Source: Xiphydria camelus
Lineage: Eukaryota; Arthropoda; Insecta; Hymenoptera; Xiphydriidae
Direction: 5' to 3'
Assembly: GCA_963678675.1 (NCBI GenBank)
Contig: OY783196.1
Span: 22,856,827-22,920,826 of the forward strand
DNA length: 64,000 nucleotides
Shown here: one piece after another, positions 20,657 to 34,259 of the stretch
Layout: the number at the start of each line of letters is the position of its first letter
Numbering within the stretch: the first letter of the stretch is position 1
Program-made: the position numbers and the translations under genes
The notes under the pieces: generated by a model
What the model saw: the letters and a program-made list of their open reading frames with translations, nothing else
Told to the model about the DNA's origin: nothing
Databases searched by the model: none

Positions 20657-21600
20657 CAGGGTGTAAATTTACCAAGGGCCATATCCATTTATTTCAGTTA
20701 TTTCCCAGCCAGACACATAATGTAAATTTCGCAGCAACTTTACGAAAATCTAGATCATGGCGCGTAACAATCGTGTGTGTTTTATGAGTCCTTCTTCAGC
20801 ACTGTTATTTGTATAAGTGAATTAATGATTAAATTGTGTTTTGAAAATTATAAATACATTTTACTCACTACTGTGATTCGACAAGTTAAATTTGTTTATA
20901 ACGTCAAATTTATATCGCGCCATGATTTAAATTTGATGTATAATCTGCAATTTACACTCGTAACAAATGATTTCTGTTAATTCGACGTAACAATTGAGAA
21001 AACTTAAAGCAGTTTTAACTTGACACGTGCCGTGAATCAGGAGTGTCTGGGTTATCATTTTACGAAAAAATCTTTCGAATGAAAGCTCTTTGGTGTCGAG
21101 AGGGACGTATATAATACATGTAATTCGACATTTTCGTTCCTATAAAAGTAGAGCTCATCGAGATGAACAAAAAGGATGCAAGTTAACAGTCCTATTCGAT
21201 AGACCATTTGCGAGATATTGCCGCTTATATTACAAAAGTAAGTAAGAGTAAGGGAGAGTTAAGTCCGGGAAACTTAGTCGCACGCAAAGCAACTTACTCT
21301 TGTAGTCAGAGCCGCAATAGGTATATCACAAACGGTCCAACGAATGGGCCTTTCACCTTATATCCTATTTTATTCACTTCGACGAGCTCTACAAGTTTTA
21401 TGAGAACAAAAATATCGAGTTCCATTTAAAACAATTGAAGTGACCTTCGTATCTCATAAGCAACACATGTTATTAAAAACCACTTATATGCATTATACGT
21501 CCCTCTTCACACCAAAATACTTTTATTTGAAAGTTTTTTTTTCGTAAAATGACCAATAACGGAAATAAATGGATGTCACCCTTGGCAAATTTACACCCCG
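20657..21600. mobile_element. CAGGGTGT element split by a nested insertion
   Basis: TA at 20655-20656 and 21601-21602 flank ends CAGGGTGTAAATTTACCA and, inverted, CGGGGTGTAAATTTGCCA. Pairing resumes inside as CATTTTACGAAAAAA...GAGGGACGTAT (21056-21115) and its inverse (21490-21550). The left arm is interrupted by 20702-21050. The first eight bases match the end of the 9261 palindrome, so the two may use the same transposase. Confidence 0.8.
20702..21050. mobile_element. Nested fold-back insertion with 5-bp target duplication
   Basis: GTTAT at 20697-20701 is repeated at 21051-21055. The CAGACAC of the left end and GTGTCTG of the right end are inverted. Inner blocks GATCATGGCGCG (near 20753) and CGCGCCATGATTT (near 20915) also pair. 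Removing it restores the host element's left arm. The 5-bp duplication differs from the TA of most neighbours. Confidence 0.65.
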
Positions 21601-21602
21601 TA

Positions 21603-24560
21603 TACACGTACAGCCGCTCGACCAGTCGAAAGCGTATCTGCGCGTGGCTCGGTGAATCTATTCGCATCGCGCCAAGACCTCGTCGAGACGGGGACAGATA
21701 TTATCCGCGCAGATGGATATAGAAAATGCGCGGAGGCCGGATATCCGCGAGGTAAACTCCGCGAGGAGTTACACTTTGCCTGTCTCGAAGAGTTCGTCGA
21801 GTTCCGTGTTCCGTATCGATTTAAAACTTTAACTATCCTTATAATTACATATCGCAAAGTTCGTCCGACTCATCCTCCGCCTGTATACATATGTAGGTAC
21901 GTTCCGCCGATCCCCGGTTGAGGTTCCTCCGTCGTCCGCCGCGTGTAGCGCGGCCGCCGCGCGCACCAACGAAGTTTCCAAGTTAAAAATTGTTTAAATT
22001 GTCGGTTAACTGTTAGCCGCGCCGGGGCTAATGAAACGTGGAGCCCGGCGGACGCTCCCCTTCTTTTTAGCCGGGCCGGGGCTCCAACTTTCCGATCTCC
22101 CCTCCTTTGCTTCGGCTATCGGCCTTTATCCTCGCGCGAATAACTCGCCGAAACGACGGGAGACGCGCGCGCGGGGAAAAACATCGCGCCGAAATAAAAG
22201 GCCGAGAGGGTTCCTCGGCGTGGCGTGGGCTGAAACGAATGAGCGGCCCGAACCGTTCTGACAGCCGCCGAGAAACGAAGATGAAAACCAGAAGGGCCAC
22301 GAGGAGGTGGAAAGCACGTACGCGGCTTTCTCCGTGCCTCTCGCGGAGCCTTTTCGCGGCCAGGCGCGCGAGACATCCGCATTCCTTCTGCTTCTCTCCC
22401 GCCGCACCGTTTTCTCCCCCCTCCTCACCTGCGGTGCACGTCGAGCCCCTGATTTCGCAACGAGTGCCGTCTTGCCGCGCGCGAGAAAGACGGAGGCTCC
22501 TTTGCGACGAAAGTCAGAGGGGAATCACCGGAGAGAAGATCGGACGCGAGAGGTTGAACGTACCGCCGCGCGGGGTAGCGGAGAGCGGCACGCGGAGGGG
22601 TGGTTTCGGAAATCGAGTCACGGCAGTTGGCGCTGCAACCATGGCGGTGATCGTAGATAACCGCGGCGCGTTTACGTTAAACGACGTTAAAGAGTACCCG
22701 GGGGTTGTTTTCCAGGCTGCTAAGCGCAAAGCGCGCGGTTGTAAGTCGCGCGGTAGACTCCGTTTCGGGGGTATGGGAGCGAGAGAGGGAAAAAGATTCG
22801 TTCTCGAATGCTCCGCGGAGTCCTGACAGAAGCACGCTGCGAGTGACTTAAACTCGGTGGAAAATTATAATTAAGCTCATCCGAGCAAGCGGCTGCGAGA
22901 AAAGTTGTGCCGGTCGGAGTAAGGAAAGACGTGGAAAGTTAAGCAGGAGGGGAAGAGAGATAAAGAGGCCTCTCTCTCTTTCTCTCTCCGCGGGGCGGAT
23001 CGGTAACCCCGTGTTTTTCGGAAAGCCGCTGCGCGGGTCGCGTCGCAGCTTCTTCGCGGTCGTGCAATCTTAATCCCGAGAGGTTAATGTACCCCTCTGA
23101 AATGGAATGACTTTACAAGTCTAAGTGATCCTACTTATAGCTCGGTGGAATAATCATCGAAGTCATCCGACTGCATTAACTCGTAGAACACATCAACCCT
23201 CCCCCTATTCCGCACGTGACGCGCGCACGGCAGGGCTTCCTTGTCTCGTCGCGGTTATCGCGTATGAGGCGAGATTGGGGAAACGAGACTGACTTGTAAA
23301 CCGGGGTCTCTTTGCTGTATCGTTATTTTTATCATAGATTTTACTCGGATATTTGACTAATTGAAATAGTCAAATTTATTTGGTGATTTGAGGACAATCA
23401 CAATAATTGGAAACGGTAAAAAAAATCATTTTTTAAAGTGTGAACTGTCACTTTGGTCACCTATAATTTTTGGCGTTCGAATGTGAAATTCCTATTTGGA
23501 TTAAAATAGAAATCGGAAAAACAGATTTAGCCCTCAAGCTACGGATACGCACGTGTCGCGATTTAAGCAGGTATAGGTACGGTGATGAAAAAAAAAAAAT
23601 TGAAAATCAGCCCGAGGTGTACGCAACTGAAGCCTATCTGTACGAAAGGGCGCGTACGTTCTTCCGAACGTGCCGCGAATTTAAACTTGAAATCGACCGA
23701 GACTCGTTAATTAGAGGTTCGAAATTTAATATGTAGCACATGTTCTGGTCAGGTGGAATCCCCTCCGTATATAAATCATCGAAACCCCCGTAATTTTTAA
23801 CCCTCTCACGGAGAAGCGCGCGCGCAAGAGAGAGGGCGAGAACGGGAGGGCCACATCGTGAAATATGACCCGAAAATTAACCGATTCCTTAATTACTCGT
23901 TCCGTTTTTCGAGCCCGACACCCCCGCACGAGTTGCGGGGCGAGCGGCCCTCTCGTTTCGCGCCGCCCGAAACCACTCGGCTCCTCATTAAGTATTTCAC
24001 GGCGCGGATGTATCCTTCCGCCGTATGTACGGAACGAACGCGCTGCATATCTTCCCTCCCCCGTCTCTTTCGTCTTTTCCGAAAGATTCATTCGCCGGAG
24101 GGGTCTGGCCGTACGCTAGTCACTCTTCGCGCAGCCTCCGCTGTACCATACGCGAGAGGGTGATGCTCGTTAAAGTTTTCTATCGAGTTTACCCGCGGTG
24201 AGAGACCGTCACGCGGGATGTAATGCCGTAAAGTCCGACGTCGGCGGAGTCGGGCATTATGGAATTTTATCACCGTGTTTACGAGCCTTAAGGTATTTTC
24301 TTCGTTATTTATTTATTTCGTCCTTCGACCGGAGAGGAGCTATCGGATGTAGACTTAACGATACTTGTACAAAGGATCGCCCTCTTTCGTTGTACAGGGG
24401 ATTGAGGGATATCTTCATTTTTGTTTGGATTAGCGAAGACGTGCCACTGGTAAGAACTTTCGCAACGTCGCACATGTGCGTCGTAGACGAATTTCTAACT
24501 TAGAAATGTACACATTGCATGCCTCTAGGTTGCTACGAGTTTCAACGGCTTTCCGTTTCA
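21603..24560. other. Anonymous, mostly GC-rich DNA
   Basis: CpG-rich through most of 21900-23300 and 23740-24260. A 239-residue frame at 22107-22826 is arginine/alanine-rich with no domain and is crossed by open frames on both strands, so I do not call it. No repeat is recognised apart from a short CT run near 22970. Confidence 0.45.
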
Positions 24561-24563
24561 CTA

Positions 24564-24800
24564 CGTAGAGAGAAAGAATTCGTTGGATGTCTACTGAAAA
24601 TTACTTGCGCGGTCGCAAGTAATTATTTATTTAGATCGATTTGATCTTTTTTCATGTTAATTACATTTTTCTTCCTTGCAATCACATACTGTTCCATATA
24701 ATTTCAAGGAAGAGATGTTTAATTGATACGTTAAACATTTTCATTGATCTCAATAAATAATTACTTCCGATCCCGCAAATAATTTTCATACGTTTGCTCA
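24564..24800. mobile_element. Family G MITE, copy 1
   Basis: It carries GAGAGAAAGAATTCGTTGGA, CTACTGAAAATTACTTGCGC and GGTCGCAAGTAATTATTTA on the left, and the inverse AATAAATAATTACTT...CCCGCAA(A)TAATTTTCA on the right. The same order is found at 61516-61994 and starts again at 63951. The right terminus is lost. Confidence 0.7.
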
Positions 24801-24802
24801 CG

Positions 24803-24824
24803 TATTATTATTATTATTATTATT
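24803..24824. repeat. (ATT)n microsatellite
   Basis: Seven consecutive ATT-type units, directly at the decayed right end of a MITE. Confidence 0.85.
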
Positions 24825-26093
24825 CTCCCGACACACAAAAGGAAGGTTTTATCGTTTCTATCAAGTGTCGTACCGGGTTTAAATCGGAAAGCCACGAGAA
24901 GTGAACAGTGCTCGAACAATTTTTCGAAAGCTCATTTCCTCGAGTCCATCGCGCGATTGGTGAGAAGTTAATAGCTTTCGGTATTCTTTCTCTCCCGAAG
25001 CAGGCACACGATTGCGTCCTTCTCTTCGTTATACAACGTTACGCAGTCGTTTCGTTTTCCTCGAGGTTTCATAAAGTATACCTACGGATTGAAGTTAATA
25101 TCGCTTCTGCTGCAGTTATAGGTTTTTAAAACACGTCACCTTGCCCGCGCTCTTATTAAAAGCCCGTCCACGAGTCTCCATCAATGCCCTGTATTCCACG
25201 AAGGATCTCTGGAAAAGTTGGTACGGTACGAAGAGAATAAGATTCAAAATACTCGACAGTAAGCGGGATTTGGTTTCGTTCGAAGATCCTTGACACGTGA
25301 CACTGGCCCCGTTCTACCGCGAGCAAATACTACAAAGCCACTCTCGGGCGACGTTTCCGACGTTTCTATACGCGCGGGCGTTTGCGATTTCCGGGCGAGA
25401 AGCGTCGAGATCGTTTGCAAATAACGGGAGCGATTGCGAACGGGAAATGGATAAACCGTTCTTGGTTCGAGTCTGACGGCGAACATAGCGCTGGAAGTCT
25501 CTGAGGCGAGCGCGATCGGTCGAATGCTTAGTCTACGTAGGGTCGAGCAATGCTACGACTGTCGATCCACGCGCCTACACAAAGACCCACGCACTGACGC
25601 GCCTCCACGCGTTACACCACAGACCTTTATAGATATTAGATATATATCCCCACCGCGAAGAGAGATGTACCTATCTATAGGTACGTATAGCCGAAGTCGA
25701 GTTCGCGGGTAGTCGCAACCGCCGACCATCGAGAGCTACGTACGTGTCCCGGATTACGGCGATCAATGCGGTAAGCCTTGTTTGTTTTAGGCCGGACCCT
25801 CGTGCGCGCACGTCGCGCCCCTCGACCCTCCTCGATCGCCGCGAGAAGCGTTGCTCTGTAGATTTCATTCATCGTTTAAATTGCTTCGGGGCCAAAGAAA
25901 ATACTAGAAATTTCGACGACGAGGCAATTTCGCGGGGCGCCCCGACGTTATTTCAGGAGGGCCGCGAATTCCGGAGGAGATCGCCCCGCGCGCGCGCCGT
26001 CCGCCGATGTCCGATAACGGTTGGAGGGAGCGATCTACGGGCACCGTCGCGTTGTCCATACGTACCTACGGCATAAACCAGCGATTGTATATT
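24825..26093. other. Anonymous GC-rich DNA
   Basis: No gene or repeat recognised. Paired arginine-rich frames on the minus strand (25671-25872) overlap in two frames and look compositional. Confidence 0.45.
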
Positions 26094-26545
26094 GCGTCGC
26101 CAAAAAGTGCCTTTATAAAGCCAAAAGGGGGAATAAAATTGTTTTCCTTTTTTACTCGAATATATCTAAATATCTACGAATGAAGTGAAAAGAAAATATT
26201 GGAAACTTAAAAATAAATTGGCGTACAGGATATGGTCGATACGCCCTTGTGGCATTAAGTTTTTTAAAAATCACGAAAACTAATGTCATAAGATCGTATC
26301 GATCTAGGCTTATACTTGTATGTGTATCGATACGCCTTTATAACATTAGTTTTCGTAATTTTTAAGAAACTTAATGCTAAAAGGGCGTATTGACCATATC
26401 CTATATGCCCTTCTGGCTTTAGTTTTTCAAATTTTTATTCAACCATTTTCTGATCTTTTCTACGTATTTCCATCAGTTGCGAGGACAAATTTTTTTAAGC
26501 CCTTTTGGCTCATACAATGCCAAAAGGGCATAAAGTAGCGTACCT
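26094..26545. mobile_element. Fold-back element, outer shell
   Basis: The outer arms are weak. GCGTCGCCAAAAAGTGCC and AAGCCAAAAGGG on the left correspond to inverted GCGCTA-like and AAGCCCTTTTGGC blocks at 26498-26545. The CCAAAAGGG motif recurs inside. The shell holds a better preserved palindrome at 26220-26409. Confidence 0.45.
26220..26409. mobile_element. Inner palindrome with ~80-bp arms
   Basis: GGATATGGTCGATACGCCCT, TGGCATTAAGTTTT and CGAAAACTAATGT on the left pair with ACATTAGTTTTCG, AAACTTAATGCTA and AAGGGCGTATTGACCATATC on the right, around a loop of about 25 bases. No coding capacity. Confidence 0.75.
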
Positions 26546-27151
26546 ATACGATCTTTTGGCATCAGCGATACGATATATTCAAGCCGCATCCGAACAACCG
26601 AGAGGTCGTCGCGTTACTCTTATTTTCGTATCGCGCGTGGACTTTTATAGGGAAAGTTCCGCGGTGGCACTCGGAGAAAAAGGCGAGCGCGGGGTTCGTC
26701 GGTAGCGGCGCACGTGGAAAAGCGTTTACGGGAAATTGCACTTTGCAAAGAAGTCGCGATCTCTATAGTGACGCTGCCGGCTTCTGGCTTCGGTCGCTCG
26801 TCGCGTCTGACTACACTCGCGCTATGTCTACTGCGCGCGGTGTACGATGCGATCGTGGCTAGATCGTGCACAGGCGCCACCCTATATGTAGATACGCATT
26901 CGTGCAGAGGTGGTGCACATATAGTTCGGCCGATGCATCGTACACGCGTCACGTAACGGTCGGCGCTTGCGCCGCGACGAAACCGCTCGTACACGCTCTA
27001 TTGGTACGCGCGGTCCCGAATGCAAAGCGCGGAAGAGCAGAGAGGCTCGCGGAAAGGTGGGTTCACCGTTCACAAAGAGGTCCGCGCGCATAAAGACGGC
27101 TCAGTCATCCGCGAAGCAACCCGCGCGCACTCGTGCGCGGACTGCAGTAAG

Positions 27152-27185
27152 CGTGCGCGCGCGCGGCGGCGGCGGCGGCGGCGGC
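27152..27185. repeat. (CG)n(CGG)n microsatellite
   Basis: A CG run passes into eight CGG-type units. No coding frame is evident. Confidence 0.85.
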
Positions 27186-28263
27186 ATCTGGAAAAACGAA
27201 GCGCCCGGTGCCCGCGAGGAAAACGAAACGGGGGTTAAATCGCGGGGGCGACCAATGGACCGGAAGATCGAAGCCCCCACTCGACCCTACTTATTTCAAT
27301 AGGTTTTTCTTGCCTCGTTTGAATAAACTGCGTCTCGTGCACCCTTTCTCGCTACGGCGCTTCTTCCCCCCTTCCGCGCTCTCGGCGTTCGACTCCCTCG
27401 CTCGCTCTCTACGCGTCGCAGGGAGGCGTATAACGCGAATTGCACTCCATTCATCCCTCCTCGATTCGACGATCCCGTCCCGACATCGACCCCGCGTCGC
27501 GACGCCGAGTGGACGCGAAAGGATTTTCCGCGCCCGGGCTTTTCGACATCGAAAGCGCGGAAGCTTGTAACGCGGCGGTTGCGTGCCGTGTCCGCGGCAC
27601 GTATAGGTGGGTATCGCACGCGGGATCGCGGTAGATCATCGTCAGCCGCACACACCCTCGTCCTCTCCCTCGGTCCTCGCCCCTCCTCCGACCGAATCGC
27701 GGTATGCGCTGCGGTTCCGATATCACGGCATTTTTTCGCCCCCGCGAATATCAGCCGACGCGAGAACCGCGCGGTTGAAAATTCCCAAAGTCTGGCTCTG
27801 AAGTATTTATGAAGGCGGCTCCCTCTCGTTCCTCCCCCTCTCTCCGACTCGAGTTAATTCGAGGCCACGGCTCCTTCCCGCGGTGGCGCGTAAAAAGCGC
27901 ACGGCGCGCCCTATTTTTTCGCGTCCGCGCCTAATCTTTATCCGATATCCGGATCTACATTGCGGCGAAACGTGCAGCGCGCGCTGCAGCGGCGCTCGCG
28001 GGGTGGGTCGGGAAGAGCGGGGGGCAAAAACGAGCTCCCCCGACGGTAATGCACCCGGACACGCTAGTCCGCGCCGCCGTCCGTGCACGGGGCAAATCGC
28101 GCAAACGAGTAAACTTTCTAATCGGAAAATAAATTGCCGCGTGCGCAGCGCGAATCGGACGGAGAGTCCGAGGGACGACGAACGGGGGAGCGCGGCGGGC
28201 CTCTCGCAAAGAGGCGAACGCGCGCGCGACGGGGCACTGGAAGGGATCATCGCGGTTCGGCGA

Positions 28264-28345
28264 GGGTGAAAGCGTCGAAATGACCGCACGGATGGATCCG
28301 CCGCGGGTGAAAGCGTCGAAATGACCGCGCGGATAGATCCGGCGC
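28264..28345 (+). repeat. 41-bp tandem duplication
   Basis: GGGTGAAAGCGTCGAAATGA begins at 28264 and again at 28305, followed in both by CCGC(A/G)CGGAT(G/A)GATCC. Two copies only. Confidence 0.85.
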
Positions 28346-29017
28346 GTCATCGTCGTCCCTTTCGCGCGCGCGAATCGTGGTGGTTCGCGTACAGAGATAA
28401 CCGCGTGGATATTTTGTTCCGTGTTTTCATGTACACTCGTGGAGCGATGCGGGGGGAGGGCGGGTTACTGCCACTGTAAAACAGAGCATTATTATCCTTC
28501 TACTCCATTACCCGGGACACTGAGCGCGCGGCCCAGAGAGTCCGGGAAGCCGAGAAGGCCGGGCAAAAACCAAAAACCCGGGCAACTACGGGCAAGGGCC
28601 ATTGACTCCGACACTACCGCTTTCTACCCCGACGTGATTTATCTCCGGATTCCCAGTTTTCGCCTTCCATCTCGCGCGGATGCTTCGATCGCTGAGAACC
28701 CTTCCTCCATCCCCCGACCTCTTTTTCTACTCCCTCTCGCTCGCTCGGCGCGCGACGGCACTGAGAGCGAAGAAGAGACCCCGTCGCCGCTTCGTCTCCT
28801 CCGGCCGCGGCGGACGGACGTATCGCCGAGCGCGGGAAACGAATCGTCGACCGGACGCGCTCCGACACCGATTCTCGTCGAGGCGCGAGTCGGTTGCGTA
28901 ACTGAAACAGGTCGTTCGGAAGGAAATGGAATAGTATCGATGGCTGACGTCGGGCATTCCGGGTTGAAAGATTTCTACGTGGACGTCGTGGTTCTGGTTC
29001 TCGACGACTATGTCGTG

Positions 29018-29218
29018 CACTGAGAAAAAAAAAAGATTAAAAATTATTCTGTTTTGGAAGGATAATCTGAGTACGAAAGATAAAATAGATCAAAAATTAT
29101 CCTAAAGAAGGTTAAATTTTAAACCCTGAAAGGATAATTTTTGATCTATTTTTTACCTTTCGTACTCAGATTATTATCCTTCTAACAGAATAATTTTTTA
29201 TCTTTTTTTTTCTCAGTG
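29018..29218. mobile_element. MITE with CACTGAGAAAAA ends
   Basis: Arms of about 85 bp run from CACTGAGAAAAAAAAAAGAT through AAGGATAAT, AGTACGAAAG and TAGATCAAAAATTATCCT, and their inverses close the right end at CTCAGTG. TG rather than TA flanks both sides. No coding capacity. Confidence 0.85.
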
Positions 29219-29225
29219 TGTGTAG

Positions 29226-29311
29226 CATATCGATACCCTCATGAGAAAACCTCGTAACTCCACGTTTTTGTGAATGGAGTTACGAGATCTTCTCATGAGG
29301 GTATCGATATG
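29226..29311. repeat. 86-nt hairpin
   Basis: CATATCGATACCCTCATGAG opens a 38-base arm ending CTCGTAACTCCAC. Its inverse, with about three mismatches, occupies 29275-29311 after an 11-base loop. It sits 8 bases beyond a MITE. It may be a miniature fold-back element or an expressed hairpin; the size is within the pre-miRNA range. Confidence 0.75.
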
Positions 29312-29355
29312 TGGTTTCGGAGGAATTTCATTGCGTGATACACGCATCGAGAAGT

Positions 29356-29557
29356 CAGTTTATTAATAGTTAATAAATGTAATTTCAAATACGGCGAAAT
29401 AATATTTCGTTAGGACAAAAAAATATGTTAATTATTAAAATGATTATTTTATTCTGTGCCGAATAAATATCGTAATAGTTGACAAATATTTATTTGATTC
29501 AATAAAGTGTTTATTTCGCCATTTTAAAACAAACATTTATTAACTACAAATAAACTG
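29356..29557. mobile_element. AT-rich MITE with CAGTTTAT ends
   Basis: The left CAGTTTATTAATAGTTAATA and the right, inverted, CAGTTTATTTGTAGTTAATA are followed inward by GGCGAAATAA in both arms. No coding capacity. Confidence 0.75.
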
Positions 29558-29987
29558 TTTTCTCGGTGCGGTATTAAGCGTTTTACGCAATATAGGTAGT
29601 AGGGCACTGAGGTTTTGGCCACCGTTGGGACTATTCGGATAGACTTGTATAATCGTCACGACATTTATACAAATTACTATAATATAATAGATCGTTCTAA
29701 TGTTTACGTTCGTTTTGCCGCATGATATTGAAAAAATAACTATTCTTAAATAAATTGTTAAATTTACATTATAGTGGCATTCAAAATAATCGCTGTAGTG
29801 TAGCAACATATTTATACAAAATTATTACTCTATTGGGTATAGGTACATGTTTAACATCTTCTTTGTATTATTTCGAAATCATTTAATGTCACAAATATGC
29901 TTGCTTAACAACAACTCATAAAGCGCACAACTTTAATGCATTTGATGGCCTGATACTACCTACCTAAAGTTACTATACAATTTACGT
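29558..29987. other. Anonymous AT-rich DNA
   Basis: No gene or repeat recognised. Confidence 0.4.
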
Positions 29988-30253
29988 ATAATTGAGGGGG
30001 TCAGAAGCCAAGGGGTCCAAGTAGAAATACAAGTTTTCCGAGATGCTCCACATTAAAGTATTCTTGTTCTTTAAAAATACCTGCAATTTTCCTTTGCTCA
30101 AGTGTATAAGGTGTATGAATAGTTCATACAGCTTATATATTTGAGGCAAAGAAATTGCAGGTATTTTTAAAGAACAAGAATACTTTAATGTGGAGCATCT
30201 CGGAAAACTTGTATTTCTACTTGGACCCCTTGGCTTCTGACCCCCTCAATTAT
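29988..30253. mobile_element. Palindrome with perfect 102-bp arms
   Basis: The arms 29988-30089 and 30152-30253 match base for base by eye, from ATAATTGAGGGGGTCAGAAG to AAAAATACCTGCAATTT. The 62-base centre also pairs imperfectly (TCAAGTGTATAAGGTGTATG against its inverse), so the whole 266 bp can fold into one stem. No coding capacity. Confidence 0.9.
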
Positions 30254-30289
30254 TGTCTATCTGGGTAGTGAATGGAAGGAGTATATATA

Positions 30290-30563
30290 CACGACGAGAA
30301 AAAGGATCAGTAAAAAAGCATGGAAAGACCATGAATTTTTATAGTCATGACAGTAACAGGGTTCTTCTAGGGGAAATATTGAAGTTTTGAATGGACCACG
30401 GCGTAGGTACATTTTACAGTACGTAATAGCATAAACCTCAGTTTATACGATAGAATTTACTAATCTCTCGTTGATACATGCTTATTAAAAAATTCATTGT
30501 TTCACTTTGATTAGCCCTATTACTTTAATTCACTGTAAAAATTACTAATCCTTTTTCTCCGTG
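30290..30563. mobile_element. Family H MITE, copy 1
   Basis: TA at 30288-30289 and 30564-30565 flank ends CACGACGAGAAAAAGGAT and, inverted, CACGGAGAAAAAGGAT. Inner blocks include CATGAATTTTTATAG, CAGTAACAGGG and ACTGTAAAAATTACTAAT. The same family occurs at 44787-45112 and 50194-51842. Confidence 0.87.
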
Positions 30564-30565
30564 TA

Positions 30566-32689
<2,124 letters not shown>

Positions 32690-32760
32690 GTTGTTTCAAG
32701 TCGAGCGTTTTACTCCCACGAGGCCTAATCAAGAAGAGTAAACCTGACGTGGGGTGCGGA
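32690..32760 (+). repeat. Duplicated segment, copy 1
   Basis: GCGGCTT(C/T)GCG, TTCAAGTCGAGCGTTTTA, AGGCCTAATCAAGAAGAGTA and GACGTGGGGTG occur here and again, in the same order and orientation, at 34260-34340. There are no inverted ends and it is not coding. It is either part of an unrecognised repeat or a local duplication. Confidence 0.75.
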
Positions 32761-34259
32761 ACAATGTAACGGCGAAGGGTGAGGGGTGATTGCAGAAGCC
32801 AATCGGTTCAAATTTCAGCTTCCCCTCCCTATAAGTTATCCGTACCGTCGAATATGAATGATAAATCATATCCTGCAATCGTCAAATCGTCGATTATTTT
32901 ACTTATTTTGAAGAAACTTTAAAGATTCAGGGCTCCTGCTTGGTCATTTTTTAAACGATTGGTCATTCTTTTCAGTCAAGTCAGTAGAAAGTTATTTTAA
33001 ATTTTACGAGTCATTAAAAGTAATTATTCTTAAGGCTTCTTTCCTTGATCCATCAAATAATTTCACGATACATTCCTGCCATTAAAACGCTGCAACAATT
33101 ATTCGTATGAGTTCTTAGTGCTGCGATGGTTATGCTATCAGCATCCAAATTCTGTAATGGGGTAGTGGTACTAGTTAGTAATTCCTATTTTCTTTTCCAT
33201 AAATGGTTTCCTCGTACTTGAAATATTAATTATATAGCAAGGACAGCTAATATCTATTGTTTAAAAAATGTAATTTTCAATTTAAAAGTAACATCATAGT
33301 TTTTAATCTGGATGCCTGTTTGACGTATGAGGCGCATGCGCCCTGACGACATTCAGCAGTGAACTAGTAATTGAGAATCTCTGATCACACGTTACAAGTG
33401 CGCCAGCTCCACGGATTGCGCGCCACTGGTGCCTGAATGACATCACGATAGAGGTTTAGGCGCGCAAATTAGCATTACGCTAATAATTTTTTTCTCGTAA
33501 CAGAGCGTGAGTATTGCGTTTTTTCAAAAACTGTCGTTGAAAGGACTTAATACCCTACATACAAATTATTTTTTCTAAAATCGTGCCACTACTACACTCG
33601 GTATGATGCCTGATAAGCAGTCGATATCGTTGTGCGCTCTTCTAGTAGTATGAGGAAAGATTTGTTAAGGTATTGATTCATTAAGGAATGATTAAATTTA
33701 TTATCTTCCATACCCCTTAGAATTTCGACATGTTCTGATAAAAATAAATTATTTCGATTACAAATTTCAGTTATTCTCTTTTAATAGTATTTCCCCAAAA
33801 CTTTACCGAATTTTTTACAAACGCCATTAGGCCGCTTTTTTATCCCTTCGTAATACTTAAATGGAAACAAATTGATCATTTCGATAATAAATCTCAATTT
33901 CCCTCTTTCAATATTATTTTCTTACAATTTTACCGAATTTCTTACAGGCGCCATTAGACCGTTTTTCAATCCCTCTGTGATACTGAAATGAGAAAAAATT
34001 GGTGATTTTTTGGTGATTTGTTTCAAATAACGAGTCGCTTAAACCAACTATTTTTGAACCTACTTCGATGTACGCGTGAGGTTCAGAAATCAGCGTCAAA
34101 CGATACGAAATAATGTTTCGTAAACAACGAAGAAAGTACGTCCCTCATTTTTGCTCCCATTTCATTCCCAATCCAATTCGCGCAGCGTGAAAATAGCGCT
34201 CGCGCGCTCACTCTCGCAAAATTGATTGCACTTTTCGCAATTTCCCCGTCCTTGCACTC
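32761..34259. other. Anonymous AT-rich DNA with a tandem repeat
   Basis: No gene recognised. A roughly 127-bp tandem repeat is listed separately. Confidence 0.45.
33765..34012 (+). repeat. ~127-bp tandem repeat, two diverged units
   Basis: ACCGAATTT(T/C)TTACA(A/G)(A/G)CGCC is found at 33805 and 33932, each followed by ATTAG(G/A)CCG(C/T)TTTT and an AAATGG/AAATGA block. A further weak unit may precede at 33688. Confidence 0.7.

Larger units (their letters stand above)
26546..29017. other. Anonymous GC-rich DNA
   Basis: Strongly CpG-rich with many overlapping arginine-rich frames on both strands. The longest (28421-29023, 200 residues) has no domain and is not called. A CG/CGG microsatellite and a 41-bp duplication are listed separately. 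Confidence 0.45.

Noticed and set aside
22107..22826. 239-residue open frame in GC-rich DNA
   Set aside because: Arginine/alanine-rich composition typical of CpG-rich random sequence, with overlapping open frames on both strands and no domain.
28421..29023. 200-residue open frame
   Set aside because: Same compositional pattern, overlapped by antisense frames. It ends at the border of a MITE and has no conserved motif.
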